Source: Syntrophomonas sp. DTU018 (GTDB lineage: Bacteria; Bacillota; Syntrophomonadia; Syntrophomonadales; Syntrophomonadaceae). Taken from it: 64,000 nucleotides of DNA. Location: assembly GCA_001513155.1 (NCBI GenBank), contig LFSR01000050.1, positions 1 to 64,000 of the forward strand, read 5' to 3'. This document shows, piece after piece, positions 33,654 through 42,083 of this stretch. The notes beneath the pieces were generated by a model, which did not search any database, had not been told where the DNA came from, and saw only the letters and a list, made by a program, of their open reading frames with translations. How positions within the stretch are numbered: the stretch's first letter is position 1; the number at the start of each line of letters is the position of its first letter. The position numbers and the translations under genes were made by a program.

Positions 33654-34097
33654 ATGCCAAACCAAGGTAAAGTGCTGGCGGTTAACATCTCAGAAAAAAA
33701 AGGGCAGAAGAAACATGATGTAGGCAAGGCCTATGTGGATAAAGATTGGGGCATAAAAGGCGATGCCCATGGCGGTACCTGGCATCGCCAGATCAGTCTT
33801 CTGTCCTGGTCCAGTTTCGAAAAGATGAAAGCCATGGGAGCAGATGTGTTTTACGGAGATTTTGCAGAAAATATAACCGTGGATGGCCTGGAAGTGGCAT
33901 CTCTCCCGGTAGGTACTCGCCTTAAAATAGGGGAAGTCTTGCTGGAGGTAACTCAGATTGGCAAGGAATGCCATAACCAGGGCTGCGCAATAAAAAAACA
34001 GACCGGTACCTGTGTAATGCCTTTGGAAGGAATCTTTGTCCGGGTTTTGTCTTCGGGCTGGATTGCAGCCGGAGATGTGATCGATATAGTTGAATAA
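33654..34097 (+). CDS. MOSC-domain protein
   Basis: A 147-residue stand-alone MOSC domain (about 5-145): GIKGDAHGGTWHRQISLLS, YGDFAENITVDGL, LPVGTRLKIGEVLLEVTQIGKEC and the conserved Cys in that last segment. MOSC domains occur in molybdenum-cofactor sulfurases and in proteins that hand sulfur or cofactor to molybdenum and tungsten enzymes. AGGGGG lies about 8 bases before the ATG. The leader carries a probable cofactor riboswitch, which fits expression tuned to cofactor level. Its target enzyme could be the aldehyde oxidoreductase encoded at 11.5 kb (inference). Confidence 0.88.
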   Translation: MPNQGKVLAVNISEKKGQKKHDVGKAYVDKDWGIKGDAHGGTWHRQISLLSWSSFEKMKAMGADVFYGDFAENITVDGLEVASLPVGTRLKIGEVLLEVTQIGKECHNQGCAIKKQTGTCVMPLEGIFVRVLSSGWIAAGDVIDIVE

Positions 34098-34252
34098 TGG
34101 TTCAGGTGCGATAAGTGCCCGCGTATTGGCAGGCAATAACCCAATAAGATAGTTAAAAAAGATGGCGTGTGGAATTAAACCCACAGGCCGTAGTTTTTTG
34201 CGAGTGACAAATTTTGTTGGCGGTAGTATTATGAAGGTGAAGAATAGAGTTA

Positions 34253-34528
34253 ATGGATAAAAGAAAAAGTTGGTTCAGCAGTCCGTTGGGTCCAGGTGGA
34301 GAAAAAATCTGGTCTCAGTTGATTGCCTGGTATGATGCAAGCCGAGGTGGTAGGCTCCAGAGGAGCCTGGCAAGGAGGGTGAGGCATATGATAAGGGCTC
34401 TACTGAACTTTCTGAAGGTCCATTTCTCTATCTCCCGGCCTTGGAAACCAGAGGATGATCTGGATTTCCAATTCTGGATGGAGCAGCATGGATTGACTGT
34501 ATATAGAGGAAAAGAGCTGCCCCAATAA
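34253..34528 (+). CDS. Small protein of unknown function
   Basis: A 91-residue ORF with AAGGTGAAG before the ATG and a terminator right after the stop, which supports a real gene. The N-terminal two thirds are basic and Arg-rich (SLARRVRHMIRALLNFLK); the C-terminal part is acidic (WKPEDDLDFQFWMEQHG). No signal peptide, membrane helix or known motif is seen. It lies 155 bases after the MOSC gene and may be independent. Confidence 0.55.
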   Translation: MDKRKSWFSSPLGPGGEKIWSQLIAWYDASRGGRLQRSLARRVRHMIRALLNFLKVHFSISRPWKPEDDLDFQFWMEQHGLTVYRGKELPQ

Positions 34529-34548
34529 GAGAATAGGTGTGAATGTGC

Positions 34549-34576
34549 GCCCGTCAGTGACGGGCTTTTTTATGAC
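34549..34576 (+). terminator. Terminator after the small ORF
   Basis: GCCCGTC-AGT-GACGGGC followed by TTTTTT. It runs into the last codons of the convergent lysE-type gene. Confidence 0.85.
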
Positions 34577-35214
34577 CATAATCCGGAATATATAAAACTA
34601 ATACCTAAAACCACCATAAATAACCCGCAGCCCATCAGTATGGCTTGGTAAATCTTCGGGGACAGAAAAGCCCGCCCCTGGCTGACCATTACGGCTATTA
34701 GGGTATACCAAAGCAGGTCAGACAATATGTGCCCGGAGAAGAAAGCGGCTATTCCTGCTGTGCCGTTGCGGAGTGACAGAGTAAGATATCCCAGGCCAAC
34801 GGTAGCCCACCATATTGACCAGTAAGGATTGAATAATGATATCAGTATTCCTGCCAGCATCGGATGCATGGTTACAGGAGCGGAGGCGGGCTGAGCGGGG
34901 TCAGTGTTAAGGCTGGTCAGACGTCCGCTCCGCACGTCTTTTATCATGGTAATGCCCAGGTAAACCAGAAATATTCCGCCTACCAGGGCAATAATCATGG
35001 TCACCGTTGGTTTGGTCAGAAACTGGGCTATTCCTGCCAGCAGGGCAGCCACCAGGGTGAGTTCCAGGAGAGCATGACCCAGGACTATCTGGGGACCGGC
35101 TTTCCATCCTCTTTCCGCACTGGAAGCCATGGCTGCGGTTAATAATGGTCCAGGCATCATAGCTCCGGATAAGCCCACAATGAAGGCAGTGGTAAATAAG
35201 GCGGTGATATGCAT
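34570..35214 (-). CDS. LysE/RhtB family exporter
   Basis: A 214-residue inner-membrane exporter of amino acids or related small molecules, with six predicted helices. The N-terminal FIVGLSGAMMPGPLLTAAMA is the LysE family signature (GxxPGP), and ILISLFNPYWSIWWATVG is the second conserved block with the FxNP motif. There is a Ser/Pro-containing loop near residue 105. The substrate cannot be deduced. It is transcribed alone and divergently from htrA. Confidence 0.9.
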   Translation of the reverse strand: MHITALFTTAFIVGLSGAMMPGPLLTAAMASSAERGWKAGPQIVLGHALLELTLVAALLAGIAQFLTKPTVTMIIALVGGIFLVYLGITMIKDVRSGRLTSLNTDPAQPASAPVTMHPMLAGILISLFNPYWSIWWATVGLGYLTLSLRNGTAGIAAFFSGHILSDLLWYTLIAVMVSQGRAFLSPKIYQAILMGCGLFMVVLGISFIYSGLWS

Positions 35215-35337
35215 GAATAACTACCTCGATTTGGTAATATCGTTCATAATTATATTAAATTACTGCTTTACTGGGCAAACCTTTTTTGGGTATATAAACA
35301 TTAGACGGTGTGTCCTTTTTACCTGATTTCGTCGTCA

Positions 35338-35373
35338 AACATTCACTGAACATTCACATTTCTTGGTTATAAT
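35338..35373 (+). promoter_or_regulatory. HtrA promoter with tandem activator-type repeats
   Basis: AACATTCAC occurs twice with an 11-base period (35338-35346 and 35349-35357), ending 10 bases before TATAAT (35368-35373). The spacing is that of OmpR/PhoB-class response regulators bound over the -35 region, where no good TTGACA exists. Confidence 0.45.
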
Positions 35374-35442
35374 TATCAGCAGAAACACAGTTGAGCAGGT
35401 AATGCATCTGAGCAGAATATAGATGAATAAGGAGATGATAAC

Positions 35443-36609
35443 ATGAAAAACGTGAGCAAAATATTAATTTTGTTTGTTATAGCATTTATTCTTGGAGGAG
35501 CATTTGTAGCTGAACAGCAGGGCACCTCCCTGTGGGCGGCTTTTACCGGCCATGAAGAACCTGCGGCAGTCGAAACCCAGCCCCAGACGGATGCCATAAC
35601 TGCTTCCTTACCGCTGGCTCAAGGTACCATGACAGTGGCGGACATTGTTGAAAAATCCAGTCCGGCGGTAGTCAACATCAAGGCTAAAGTACAGGTTAAT
35701 TCCATATCCAGCAATCCCTTCTTTAATGATCCCTTTTTCCGTCAGTTTTTTGGAGACCAGTTCCGCTTCGATACCAGTCCGCGATATGAAACAGGTATTG
35801 GCACCGGGTTTTTGATTACCAAGGACGGATATATATTGACCAACCAGCACGTTATTGAAAACGCTGTCTCGGTAACGGTTCAGCTGAACGGCCAGAAGAA
35901 AGAGATACCTGCTCGGGTAGTAGGACAGGACCGGGATTTAGACCTGGCAGTATTGAAAATCGAAGGCAGCAATTATCCGGTACTGCCCCTGGGGGACTCC
36001 GACAAAATGCGGGTAGGCGAATGGGTAATTGCCATTGGCCAGCCCTACGGTTTGGATCATACAGTAACTACCGGAGTTATTTCCGCTAAAGGTCGTCCTA
36101 TAACCATCGAAGACCGCCAATACAAGAATTTGATCCAGACTGATGCAGCTATAAATCCGGGTAATTCCGGCGGGCCTTTATTAAACCTGAAGGGTGAGGT
36201 TATCGGTATTAATACCGCCGTCAATGCTCAAGCTCAGGGAATTGGTTTTGCCATTCCTATCAATACCGCCAGCCAGGTACTGAAAGACCTGATCAGCGGG
36301 AATAAGATTCAGCATCCCTTTTTAGGAATCAGTATGGTTGAGGTGGATGATGATATTAGAGCTCAATTGGGCTTGAGCAGCGATACTGAAGGGGTGCTGG
36401 TAGTAGAGGTAGTCAGCGGCAGTGCCGCAGCTCAGGCAGGAATTGCCAGAATGGATGTAATCACAGCTATTGACGGAAAACAGATCGAATCAACTACTCA
36501 GGTGCAGGAAATAATCTCCAGTCATAAAGTAGGGGACAAAATTACCTTGAATATAATTCGCCAGGGAAAGAACATCACATTAACTGCCACTCTCCAGGCC
36601 AAGTCATAA
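35443..36609 (+). CDS. HtrA/DegP-like serine protease
   Basis: A 388-residue membrane-anchored quality-control protease. An N-terminal membrane helix (about 5-24) is followed by a linker, the trypsin-like domain with the catalytic triad His in LTNQHVIENAV (about 133), Asp in RDLDLAVLKIE (about 168) and Ser in NPGNSGGPLLN (about 246). A C-terminal PDZ domain follows (about 290-385; FLGISMVEVD, VVEVVSGSAAAQAGI). It acts on misfolded proteins at the outer face of the membrane. AAGGAGATG precedes the ATG. It is a single-gene unit, and the promoter carries tandem repeats that suggest two-component control. Confidence 0.95.
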   Translation: MKNVSKILILFVIAFILGGAFVAEQQGTSLWAAFTGHEEPAAVETQPQTDAITASLPLAQGTMTVADIVEKSSPAVVNIKAKVQVNSISSNPFFNDPFFRQFFGDQFRFDTSPRYETGIGTGFLITKDGYILTNQHVIENAVSVTVQLNGQKKEIPARVVGQDRDLDLAVLKIEGSNYPVLPLGDSDKMRVGEWVIAIGQPYGLDHTVTTGVISAKGRPITIEDRQYKNLIQTDAAINPGNSGGPLLNLKGEVIGINTAVNAQAQGIGFAIPINTASQVLKDLISGNKIQHPFLGISMVEVDDDIRAQLGLSSDTEGVLVVEVVSGSAAAQAGIARMDVITAIDGKQIESTTQVQEIISSHKVGDKITLNIIRQGKNITLTATLQAKS

Positions 36610-36638
36610 CCAATTTCCTTTTGGCTTATGATATACAC

Positions 36639-36679
36639 AATAATAGCGGAAGCTTTGCCACAGCTTCCGCTTATTATTT
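36639..36679 (+). terminator. Terminator of htrA (bidirectional)
   Basis: AATAATAGCGGAAGCT pairs with AGCTTCCGCTTATTATT around TTGCCAC. The A/T-rich base of the stem allows use in both directions; the next gene converges from the other strand. Confidence 0.85.
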
Positions 36680-36730
36680 ATTAGCATCACCTTTTTACTG
36701 TCGCCCGAATATGGGCTCTCTCCGGTTTGG

Positions 36731-37576
36731 TTAGAAATACTTGAATCTGGTAATTAAAGCAGCAGTAATCAAAGATAAGGCAGAAGCGAACCATAAAATG
36801 CTGTTGCTGCCGGTTCGGGGCAGTTCTCCTTGAGGCAGGTCCTCCACAGGTACCGGAACGGTTTCCTGAGGTATTTGTGCTATGATCAATGGCGGCTCCT
36901 CGGTAATCTCTTCATATTTCGGTGGGGGTGTAACATCGTTGCCTCCGTTATCACCGCCGCCTCCATCCCCTTTGCCATCTCCGTCATTGCCGCCGCCATT
37001 GTCACCGCCATTATCTCCTCCGTTATCGCCACCATTGTTACCACCATTGCCGCCACCATTGTCGCCTCCGTTATCTCCCCCGTTATCGCCTCCACCATTA
37101 TCTCCATCGGAGTGCTGCTCAGCGCTTATGATAATATTAAAGGTATAAGTGGAATTCTGCTCAGCCATTTCGGTGACCCTGATATTAACTGTTACGATAA
37201 GGGAATCACCAGGCTCCACGATTGAAGCCTCAGAGCGAGCAGCAGAAATATCTATGCACTCCGGATGCTGATTCGTGAGTTTTAAATCACTGAGCTTGAT
37301 GGGAAAGCCTGCCGTATTCACAACCTCGCAATCAATCTCAGCTTGGTAACCAGGATAGGCATTATTTACAGTAACGATCATATTATTGCCTTCTGCAGTG
37401 CAGGTGGTTTGGGCAACATCCATGGTTTCGTTTTCGGTTATGGTTGGGTTGGGTGACCAGGCCAGAACCGGTGATCCATACGAATAAATGGGATTAGCCA
37501 AAGTGAAGCAAAAGGACAATACTACCAACCCTACGATGACTACCGATGTAAAATCAATCTTTTTAATCATTCTCAT
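36731..37576 (-). CDS. LPxTG-anchored surface protein with Asn-Gly-Gly repeats
   Basis: A 281-residue cell-wall protein, last gene of the minus-strand surface locus. A signal peptide (about 1-35, ending near VLAWS) precedes a TasA/camelysin-like domain (about 45-155) with the motif VTVNNAYPGYQAEIDC shared with two neighbours. A low-complexity DNGG repeat (about 157-215) follows, then a Pro/Glu/Val stretch. The sorting signal is LPRTG near residue 249 followed by a hydrophobic helix and the basic tail RFKYF. A sortase should attach it to peptidoglycan; none is encoded in this window. It may anchor the other secreted proteins of the locus. Confidence 0.85.
   Translation of the reverse strand: MRMIKKIDFTSVVIVGLVVLSFCFTLANPIYSYGSPVLAWSPNPTITENETMDVAQTTCTAEGNNMIVTVNNAYPGYQAEIDCEVVNTAGFPIKLSDLKLTNQHPECIDISAARSEASIVEPGDSLIVTVNIRVTEMAEQNSTYTFNIIISAEQHSDGDNGGGDNGGDNGGDNGGGNGGNNGGDNGGDNGGDNGGGNDGDGKGDGGGGDNGGNDVTPPPKYEEITEEPPLIIAQIPQETVPVPVEDLPQGELPRTGSNSILWFASALSLITAALITRFKYF
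36949..37104. repeat. In-frame tandem repeat coding for Asp-Asn-Gly-Gly units
   Basis: A short-period repeat (12 and 9 base units such as CCGTTATCGCCA on the plus strand) encodes the DNGG spacer of the LPxTG protein. It is prone to length change by slippage. It is coding, not a CRISPR array. Confidence 0.8.
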
Positions 37577-37592
37577 CAGTCATCCTCCTCGC

Positions 37593-38702
37593 TTACAGTG
37601 AAGGAGCACTGTCAGTGCCTACTTCATTAATTATTCTTTGTTCAACGGGGGGGCATAAGAGTTCGTACCTGTAAATGTAGGGATTGCTTACCACGTAGAA
37701 ACTATGTTTTCTCTGTCTTTCATCGATTTCATAGAGTATGGGTTGCTCTATCTCATCAGCTGCCTTGACCAAATCCTCAAAATCGTTTACCAGCAGGATT
37801 TGGTCCACTTTAGTTGCAGGCAAACTGCTGGTTAGAGTTACCACCCTCTCCCCATGTTGGCGAAGGATTTGAGCCACTTTCTTATCTTCGGGGCTAAGGT
37901 GTTTATCCGAGCTTCTGGTCAGCGCCAGCATGCCTATACATAACAGTGCCGCTAACAGCAAGGTTGTTCCCAATCCTATATTGACGGTTCGAATACCTTC
38001 AACTGGCCGGGTGGTTTCAACTTCAATGGCTCCTTCTTTGTTCGGGGAGAGATTGCCCTGTACTGTAAATACCTTGCCCTGCAAGGGAATTATCAAAGTG
38101 GGATGCAGTTCATCAGTAAAACTGCCTGTGCCGGTTTTTCCCTGCACTTTTATAAGATAATCGACCTGCAATTCTAACCGGCTGGGATAGAATTTAGTAG
38201 CTTCCTGCATGGCTTCGGCAAACATAACATAGCTGTTGACAGGTATTAAAATATTATCCTGGATCTGTATCTTATTATCATTGGCGGCAAAGGTTTGGGA
38301 CCCTAGAAAAGAAAGATTACGCCTCCACACTTCCATTTCTTTGTCACTTCCTACCGTACTGTAAGCCACCAGAGCCCCGGCTACCTGATAGGTACCGGTA
38401 ATTTCAGCCGGAGCTTCCCCAAAAAAGTCATATTCCAATTGGGTTTGCAGGGAATCAGCCAGGGAAGTTATATAAGCCTGACCAGGTCCTAATGTAGTCT
38501 CGGTAAAGAAATTATTGGGCAGCAGATTAACCTGATAATCTATAGTGGCGGCGTGCTGGTAACTATAGACCTTTTCTTTTTCTGTAACCTCACTTGGGCG
38601 TATAAAATTGTTCCATACCAAACCAGCCCCGCAGCCAGCTATTATTAGCAGCAAATTTATTATAATGCCTGTGCGAATTTTTCCATTTAAGCTTAGTATC
38701 AT
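37593..38702 (-). CDS. DUF5305-family membrane protein
   Basis: A 369-residue protein with a membrane helix at each end of a large extracytoplasmic domain (helices about 11-31 and 242-262). The outer domain (about 40-240) is beta-rich and starts with YSYQHAATIDYQVNLLPNNFF, a DUF5305-type opening. The cytosolic tail (about 265-369) includes KVAQILRQHGERVVTLTSS. DUF5305 proteins often accompany signal peptidase I and SipW-type secreted proteins, as in this locus. A role in processing or assembling the exported proteins is inference. It starts 11 bases after the signal peptidase gene. Confidence 0.7.
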   Translation of the reverse strand: MILSLNGKIRTGIIINLLLIIAGCGAGLVWNNFIRPSEVTEKEKVYSYQHAATIDYQVNLLPNNFFTETTLGPGQAYITSLADSLQTQLEYDFFGEAPAEITGTYQVAGALVAYSTVGSDKEMEVWRRNLSFLGSQTFAANDNKIQIQDNILIPVNSYVMFAEAMQEATKFYPSRLELQVDYLIKVQGKTGTGSFTDELHPTLIIPLQGKVFTVQGNLSPNKEGAIEVETTRPVEGIRTVNIGLGTTLLLAALLCIGMLALTRSSDKHLSPEDKKVAQILRQHGERVVTLTSSLPATKVDQILLVNDFEDLVKAADEIEQPILYEIDERQRKHSFYVVSNPYIYRYELLCPPVEQRIINEVGTDSAPSL

Positions 38703-38713
38703 CCCAGACCCTC

Positions 38714-39928
38714 CTATAATTCTCCGTTTATTTGCTCAGCAAGTAATTTGAATGCCGATAGGTCAGCAGAGTGTATGATCATGCTGGGCCAGCCGATTTT
38801 GGGTATTATTGCGACGACCCGGCCTACCACCTGCTCTGGCAACACTGGATCAGAATCTACAGCTTGGTTGTTATCTCCTTTGGTAATCAGAACCTTCTGA
38901 TGGTTTTCTTCCCTTATATCTATTACCCGGTGAGCTACCCGGATGTTTTCAGTCTTAAATTGAATAATGTCGCCCACTTGTACCTGTTCTGCCGGGATCT
39001 TCTTGACGATTACCACATCGCCTATCTGGATGGCCGGCAGCATGCTGCCGCTGACAATAACCGAAGGGAATATGGAGAAAACACCTGCACAAAACCATAT
39101 GATAATGATGGCAGCAATACCGGTAATCAAGCTGGCTTGGTGATTTTCTTCCCGGGTCAGCTCTTTGCGGGACTTTTTCTCATCCAGGTAATACTGGCGT
39201 ACCAGGGTAAGGCCGACAAGGGGAATAAAGGTAGCAACCAAGGTTTTGGTTACCCAACCTGGGTCAGGAAGGATAGGAAAGAACCATTCAAAGGCCAGCC
39301 AGGTACCCCGGTAAACAATTGCCGGCCAGGCTCCGCCCAGGAGAGCCAGATAGCTGGTAAGAAGGTTTTCGCTGATGGCCGGGAACAAGGTAATGCCCAA
39401 AAACTGTGCTATCTTTAAGTTATCTGTTAAAGTAGTCAGGACTGAAGCCGGAAACCAGAATAAAGCAAAGAAAAGGCTGACCACGGCTACTCCCCAGGTG
39501 GGGTTGCTGCGAAAGACCCGGTTGATTAGCCAGGCTCGAGAAAACTCCAGCCCGGCTACAAATGTACCCAAAAAGATTAAGTTGGTGAGCATGCCCCGCG
39601 GGCTCAAATCATAGGGACTTTCCCCGAATCCGTCCAAAACACCGGTAGCCAGGGAGGCTATAATAGCCAGGGCTCCGCACAAGAAAGCCATCCAGCATAG
39701 GAACTTGCGCAGCCTCAGTTTGCCGGCGGGACGAACGCCTGGAAAAACTCTGATAACCAGGACAGCCAGCATGGCCCAAAGCAGGGGACGTACAACATAA
39801 TTGCCCCAGAACCCCCCCAGCCATTTGCCGATAATAAAGTTGTCAGTCAGATATAGTATTCCGATAGCTGCAACGAGCAGAACAGGGAAAGCCTGGTTTA
39901 GTTTAGTGCTGTACTTGTAGTCTAGCAT
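38714..39928 (-). CDS. SipW-like signal peptidase I with large N-terminal membrane domain
   Basis: A 404-residue protein. The last 140 residues are an S26B (archaeal/ER-type) signal peptidase: catalytic Ser in VSGSMLPAIQIGD (about 295), then VGDIIQF, and His instead of Lys in RVAHRVIDI, then TKGDNNQAVD. This Ser/His type includes Bacillus SipW, which matures TasA. Unusually, about 270 residues with six or seven membrane helices precede the catalytic domain; SipW itself is only about 190 residues. The neighbours are secreted proteins with SipW-type signals, so they are the likely substrates. The function of the added membrane part is unknown. Confidence 0.82.
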   Translation of the reverse strand: MLDYKYSTKLNQAFPVLLVAAIGILYLTDNFIIGKWLGGFWGNYVVRPLLWAMLAVLVIRVFPGVRPAGKLRLRKFLCWMAFLCGALAIIASLATGVLDGFGESPYDLSPRGMLTNLIFLGTFVAGLEFSRAWLINRVFRSNPTWGVAVVSLFFALFWFPASVLTTLTDNLKIAQFLGITLFPAISENLLTSYLALLGGAWPAIVYRGTWLAFEWFFPILPDPGWVTKTLVATFIPLVGLTLVRQYYLDEKKSRKELTREENHQASLITGIAAIIIIWFCAGVFSIFPSVIVSGSMLPAIQIGDVVIVKKIPAEQVQVGDIIQFKTENIRVAHRVIDIREENHQKVLITKGDNNQAVDSDPVLPEQVVGRVVAIIPKIGWPSMIIHSADLSAFKLLAEQINGEL

Positions 39929-39939
39929 GTGGCTGACCC

Positions 39940-40566
39940 CTAATCGGTTGAACTGTTGTCGGAAGAACTACCGCCGCCAGAGGAGGATGAACTTCCGCTG
40001 CCCCCACTGCCGCCGCTTGATGATGAACTTCCACTGTCTCCACTGGTATCGGAGGATGATGAGCTTCCGCTGTCGGCTCCAGTCGTACCGCTGTTGTCAG
40101 ACGGCCCACTAGCACCAGAGGAGGATGAGCTACTGCCTTCTGATGAGCTGTCACTGTGATTGGGTTCGCTGCTGGCATCACCGGATTCGCTGCCAGATGC
40201 TGCTGCTGAATCTGAATCAGACTCGCTAGAGTTTTGAGCATTGTCTGCTGCTGGTGTATCATCGCTGGGCGTATTCTCATCAGCCGTTGAGTCATTGAAA
40301 TCGTTCTCATAGCCTTCTCCAAAAGTATTCGCGCCTTGCTGCTCTTCTGTTTCAGTTCCGCCATTCTCACCGGAAGCATTGTTTTCCAGGAATTTATTGG
40401 AGTCAGGAGCAGCAAAGCCGGGTAATTCCAACAGCATAACTTGCTCGGTTTGATTGAAATTAAAAATACCTTTAATACTAAGCTCATCTTCCCAGCGGCT
40501 GATGCCGGTTGGGATAATAGCCAGAGCTGCTGCAGCACAGAAACAGAAAAGCACAAGTCGCTTCAC
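39940..40566 (-). CDS. Secreted Ser/Gly-rich low-complexity protein
   Basis: A 208-residue protein: a short signal peptide (about 1-22), a 35-residue segment (SIKGIFNFNQTEQVMLLELPGF) and then a long acidic Ser/Gly/Asp tail (about 60-208). There is no anchor motif. GTG 40566 with AAGGAGGAA 8 bases upstream is the evident start; the longer frame from 40614 crosses the ribosome site. It sits between the signal peptidase and the TasA-like proteins. The tail is probably a flexible, hydrophilic surface spacer. Its repetitive codons make the frame prone to length change. Confidence 0.7.
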   Translation of the reverse strand: MKRLVLFCFCAAAALAIIPTGISRWEDELSIKGIFNFNQTEQVMLLELPGFAAPDSNKFLENNASGENGGTETEEQQGANTFGEGYENDFNDSTADENTPSDDTPAADNAQNSSESDSDSAAASGSESGDASSEPNHSDSSSEGSSSSSSGASGPSDNSGTTGADSGSSSSSDTSGDSGSSSSSGGSGGSGSSSSSGGGSSSDNSSTD

Positions 40567-40629
40567 AGGATATTCCTCCTTGTATAGGTTAAAGCGGGGG
40601 AAGGGCAGTACCATCCCCCGCTAAATCGG

Positions 40630-41331
40630 CTAGATTTCGTTAAACTGTTTCCAGTTCATAGTCAGAACGAATTCAATGGTCTTGTCTTGAACATCATTAG
40701 GAGCGTTTTCATCTAGCATTATCCAAATACATCCCGGCTCTTCATCGGAAGTGCTAAATGTCATCCAACCTTCAGGTGGGAGAATCACTCTGTTAGCCAA
40801 CTTCTCATTCATCGCATCATCCAACTTGTCAAAATCTTCCCACACCCAAACATTATCAAACCAAAAGTCACATTGTCCTAAAATATTTCCAGATAAACCT
40901 GTGCTGGTGCGGTAGTGAGCAGCACCCTTCAGGTACTCTGCCCATTTTGCTCCTTTGGTGAACTTCAATTCAGCATTTGCAAACTTGGCTGGCACTGTGC
41001 CTACGTTTTGCTGTTTAACATCAAGGCGTATTTTGGCTCCTGGATATAATTTGTTAATCGTTACGATGTACTTGTCATCGCCCTCAGGGTAGATGTCAAC
41101 CTCTACCAGATCATTATCGAGAGGAAAGCCGGGTATGTCTTTATATTCAATACTTGGATAATGTTGCGCAAATGGGTGGCACCCGTCTTCACTAACAAAA
41201 CTAACATCGAGAGTTCCGGTTGTTACGGTGCCGTTAATATAGAGAGTATCGGTCCACCAAGCATAGCCAACGCCAGTGAGGGCGAAAGCCAAAACCAAAA
41301 TAATAGCTAGAATTTTGGAACGTTTTTTCAT
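40630..41331 (-). CDS. TasA/camelysin-like secreted protein (SipW-type signal)
   Basis: A 233-residue exported protein. The signal peptide ends in GVGYAWWTDTL, like SipW substrates, whose signals end in a Gly/Tyr-Ala-x-[FW]-[ST]-D stretch. The mature part begins INGTVTTGTLDVSF, typical of TasA/camelysin. The motif VTINKLYPGAKIRLDVKQQN (about 90-109) is shared with the two other secreted proteins of the locus. No wall anchor is present, so it may polymerise or bind the LPxTG protein. A role as a fibre or matrix subunit follows from the TasA family and is not shown by the sequence. Confidence 0.75.
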   Translation of the reverse strand: MKKRSKILAIILVLAFALTGVGYAWWTDTLYINGTVTTGTLDVSFVSEDGCHPFAQHYPSIEYKDIPGFPLDNDLVEVDIYPEGDDKYIVTINKLYPGAKIRLDVKQQNVGTVPAKFANAELKFTKGAKWAEYLKGAAHYRTSTGLSGNILGQCDFWFDNVWVWEDFDKLDDAMNEKLANRVILPPEGWMTFSTSDEEPGCIWIMLDENAPNDVQDKTIEFVLTMNWKQFNEI

Positions 41332-41435
41332 TACTAAGTCACTCCTTTATTAATGCTCCCAAACTATCCTTTTTTGATAATCCGATGACCAAGAGTCAGT
41401 GCACTTATATGTTTTTGCAACACCTCCTTCAGCAA

Positions 41436-41981
41436 TTAATACGGGATGGCTTGCTGGAAGTGCATCGGTACCTGGACCTGCAATGTGTGGATATCTTCCT
41501 CCGGTATATTGCTGTTTACGCTTAGAGTTAATGTACCTTCAGCACTCTTTCCGCCTTCCAACACCACATCTGATGGATCTTTGGGAAACTGGTTAACAAC
41601 CTCAACAAAAATTGATCCGTCGTTTTCATAGGTGGGCGTATCCAATACATATCGGACCGGTATATTTCCCTGGTTAGTAATTTTGTAGTCAAGCTGGACA
41701 GTATAGTTCGGATATGGATTGTCGACAGTAAGGAGTATGGTACGACCGTCTGGCATGATCTCTGGAATGACTGAACAAGGCGAATCCATAGAATATACCT
41801 GCCCCCGGTTTACATTGGTAAAAACTGGTTTTATGTGGCCGGTTTTTACTATCCCTTTAGTTTGAGTTCCGTCCTGCCACCATGCCATTGAAACGCCTGC
41901 TGAACTTATGGAAAGTACCAGGGCGATCCACAGGATCTGCCATATCGAACGATATGCTTTTCTCCTTCCTTTCGTTGCCAT
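41436..41981 (-). CDS. TasA/camelysin-like secreted protein, short paralog
   Basis: A 181-residue exported protein and first structural gene of the surface operon. The signal region (about 8-35) ends in GVSMAWWQDGT and continues TKGIVKTGHIKPVF, matching the layout of the neighbouring paralog. The shared motif appears as LTVDNPYPNYTVQLDYKITN (about 83-102). ATG 41981 lies 6 bases after GGAGG; an earlier in-frame ATG at 41993 has no site. The 104 bases between this gene and the next contain no terminator-like hairpin, so the operon probably continues. Confidence 0.72.
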   Translation of the reverse strand: MATKGRRKAYRSIWQILWIALVLSISSAGVSMAWWQDGTQTKGIVKTGHIKPVFTNVNRGQVYSMDSPCSVIPEIMPDGRTILLTVDNPYPNYTVQLDYKITNQGNIPVRYVLDTPTYENDGSIFVEVVNQFPKDPSDVVLEGGKSAEGTLTLSVNSNIPEEDIHTLQVQVPMHFQQAIPY

Positions 41982-42083
41982 AAGCGCCTCCATCCAGGGG
42001 ATTTCATTACCAGTATGGGAAATAATTAGTAATTATATGCATCGAGGTTGCATCTCCATTCCCCTAAAAAATTATCAACCTCA

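Noticed and set aside
36949-37104. Short regularly spaced repeats resembling a CRISPR array
   Set aside because: The units are 9-12 bases, contiguous and in frame with the LPxTG protein, coding for Asp-Asn-Gly-Gly; there are no spacers and no cas genes.
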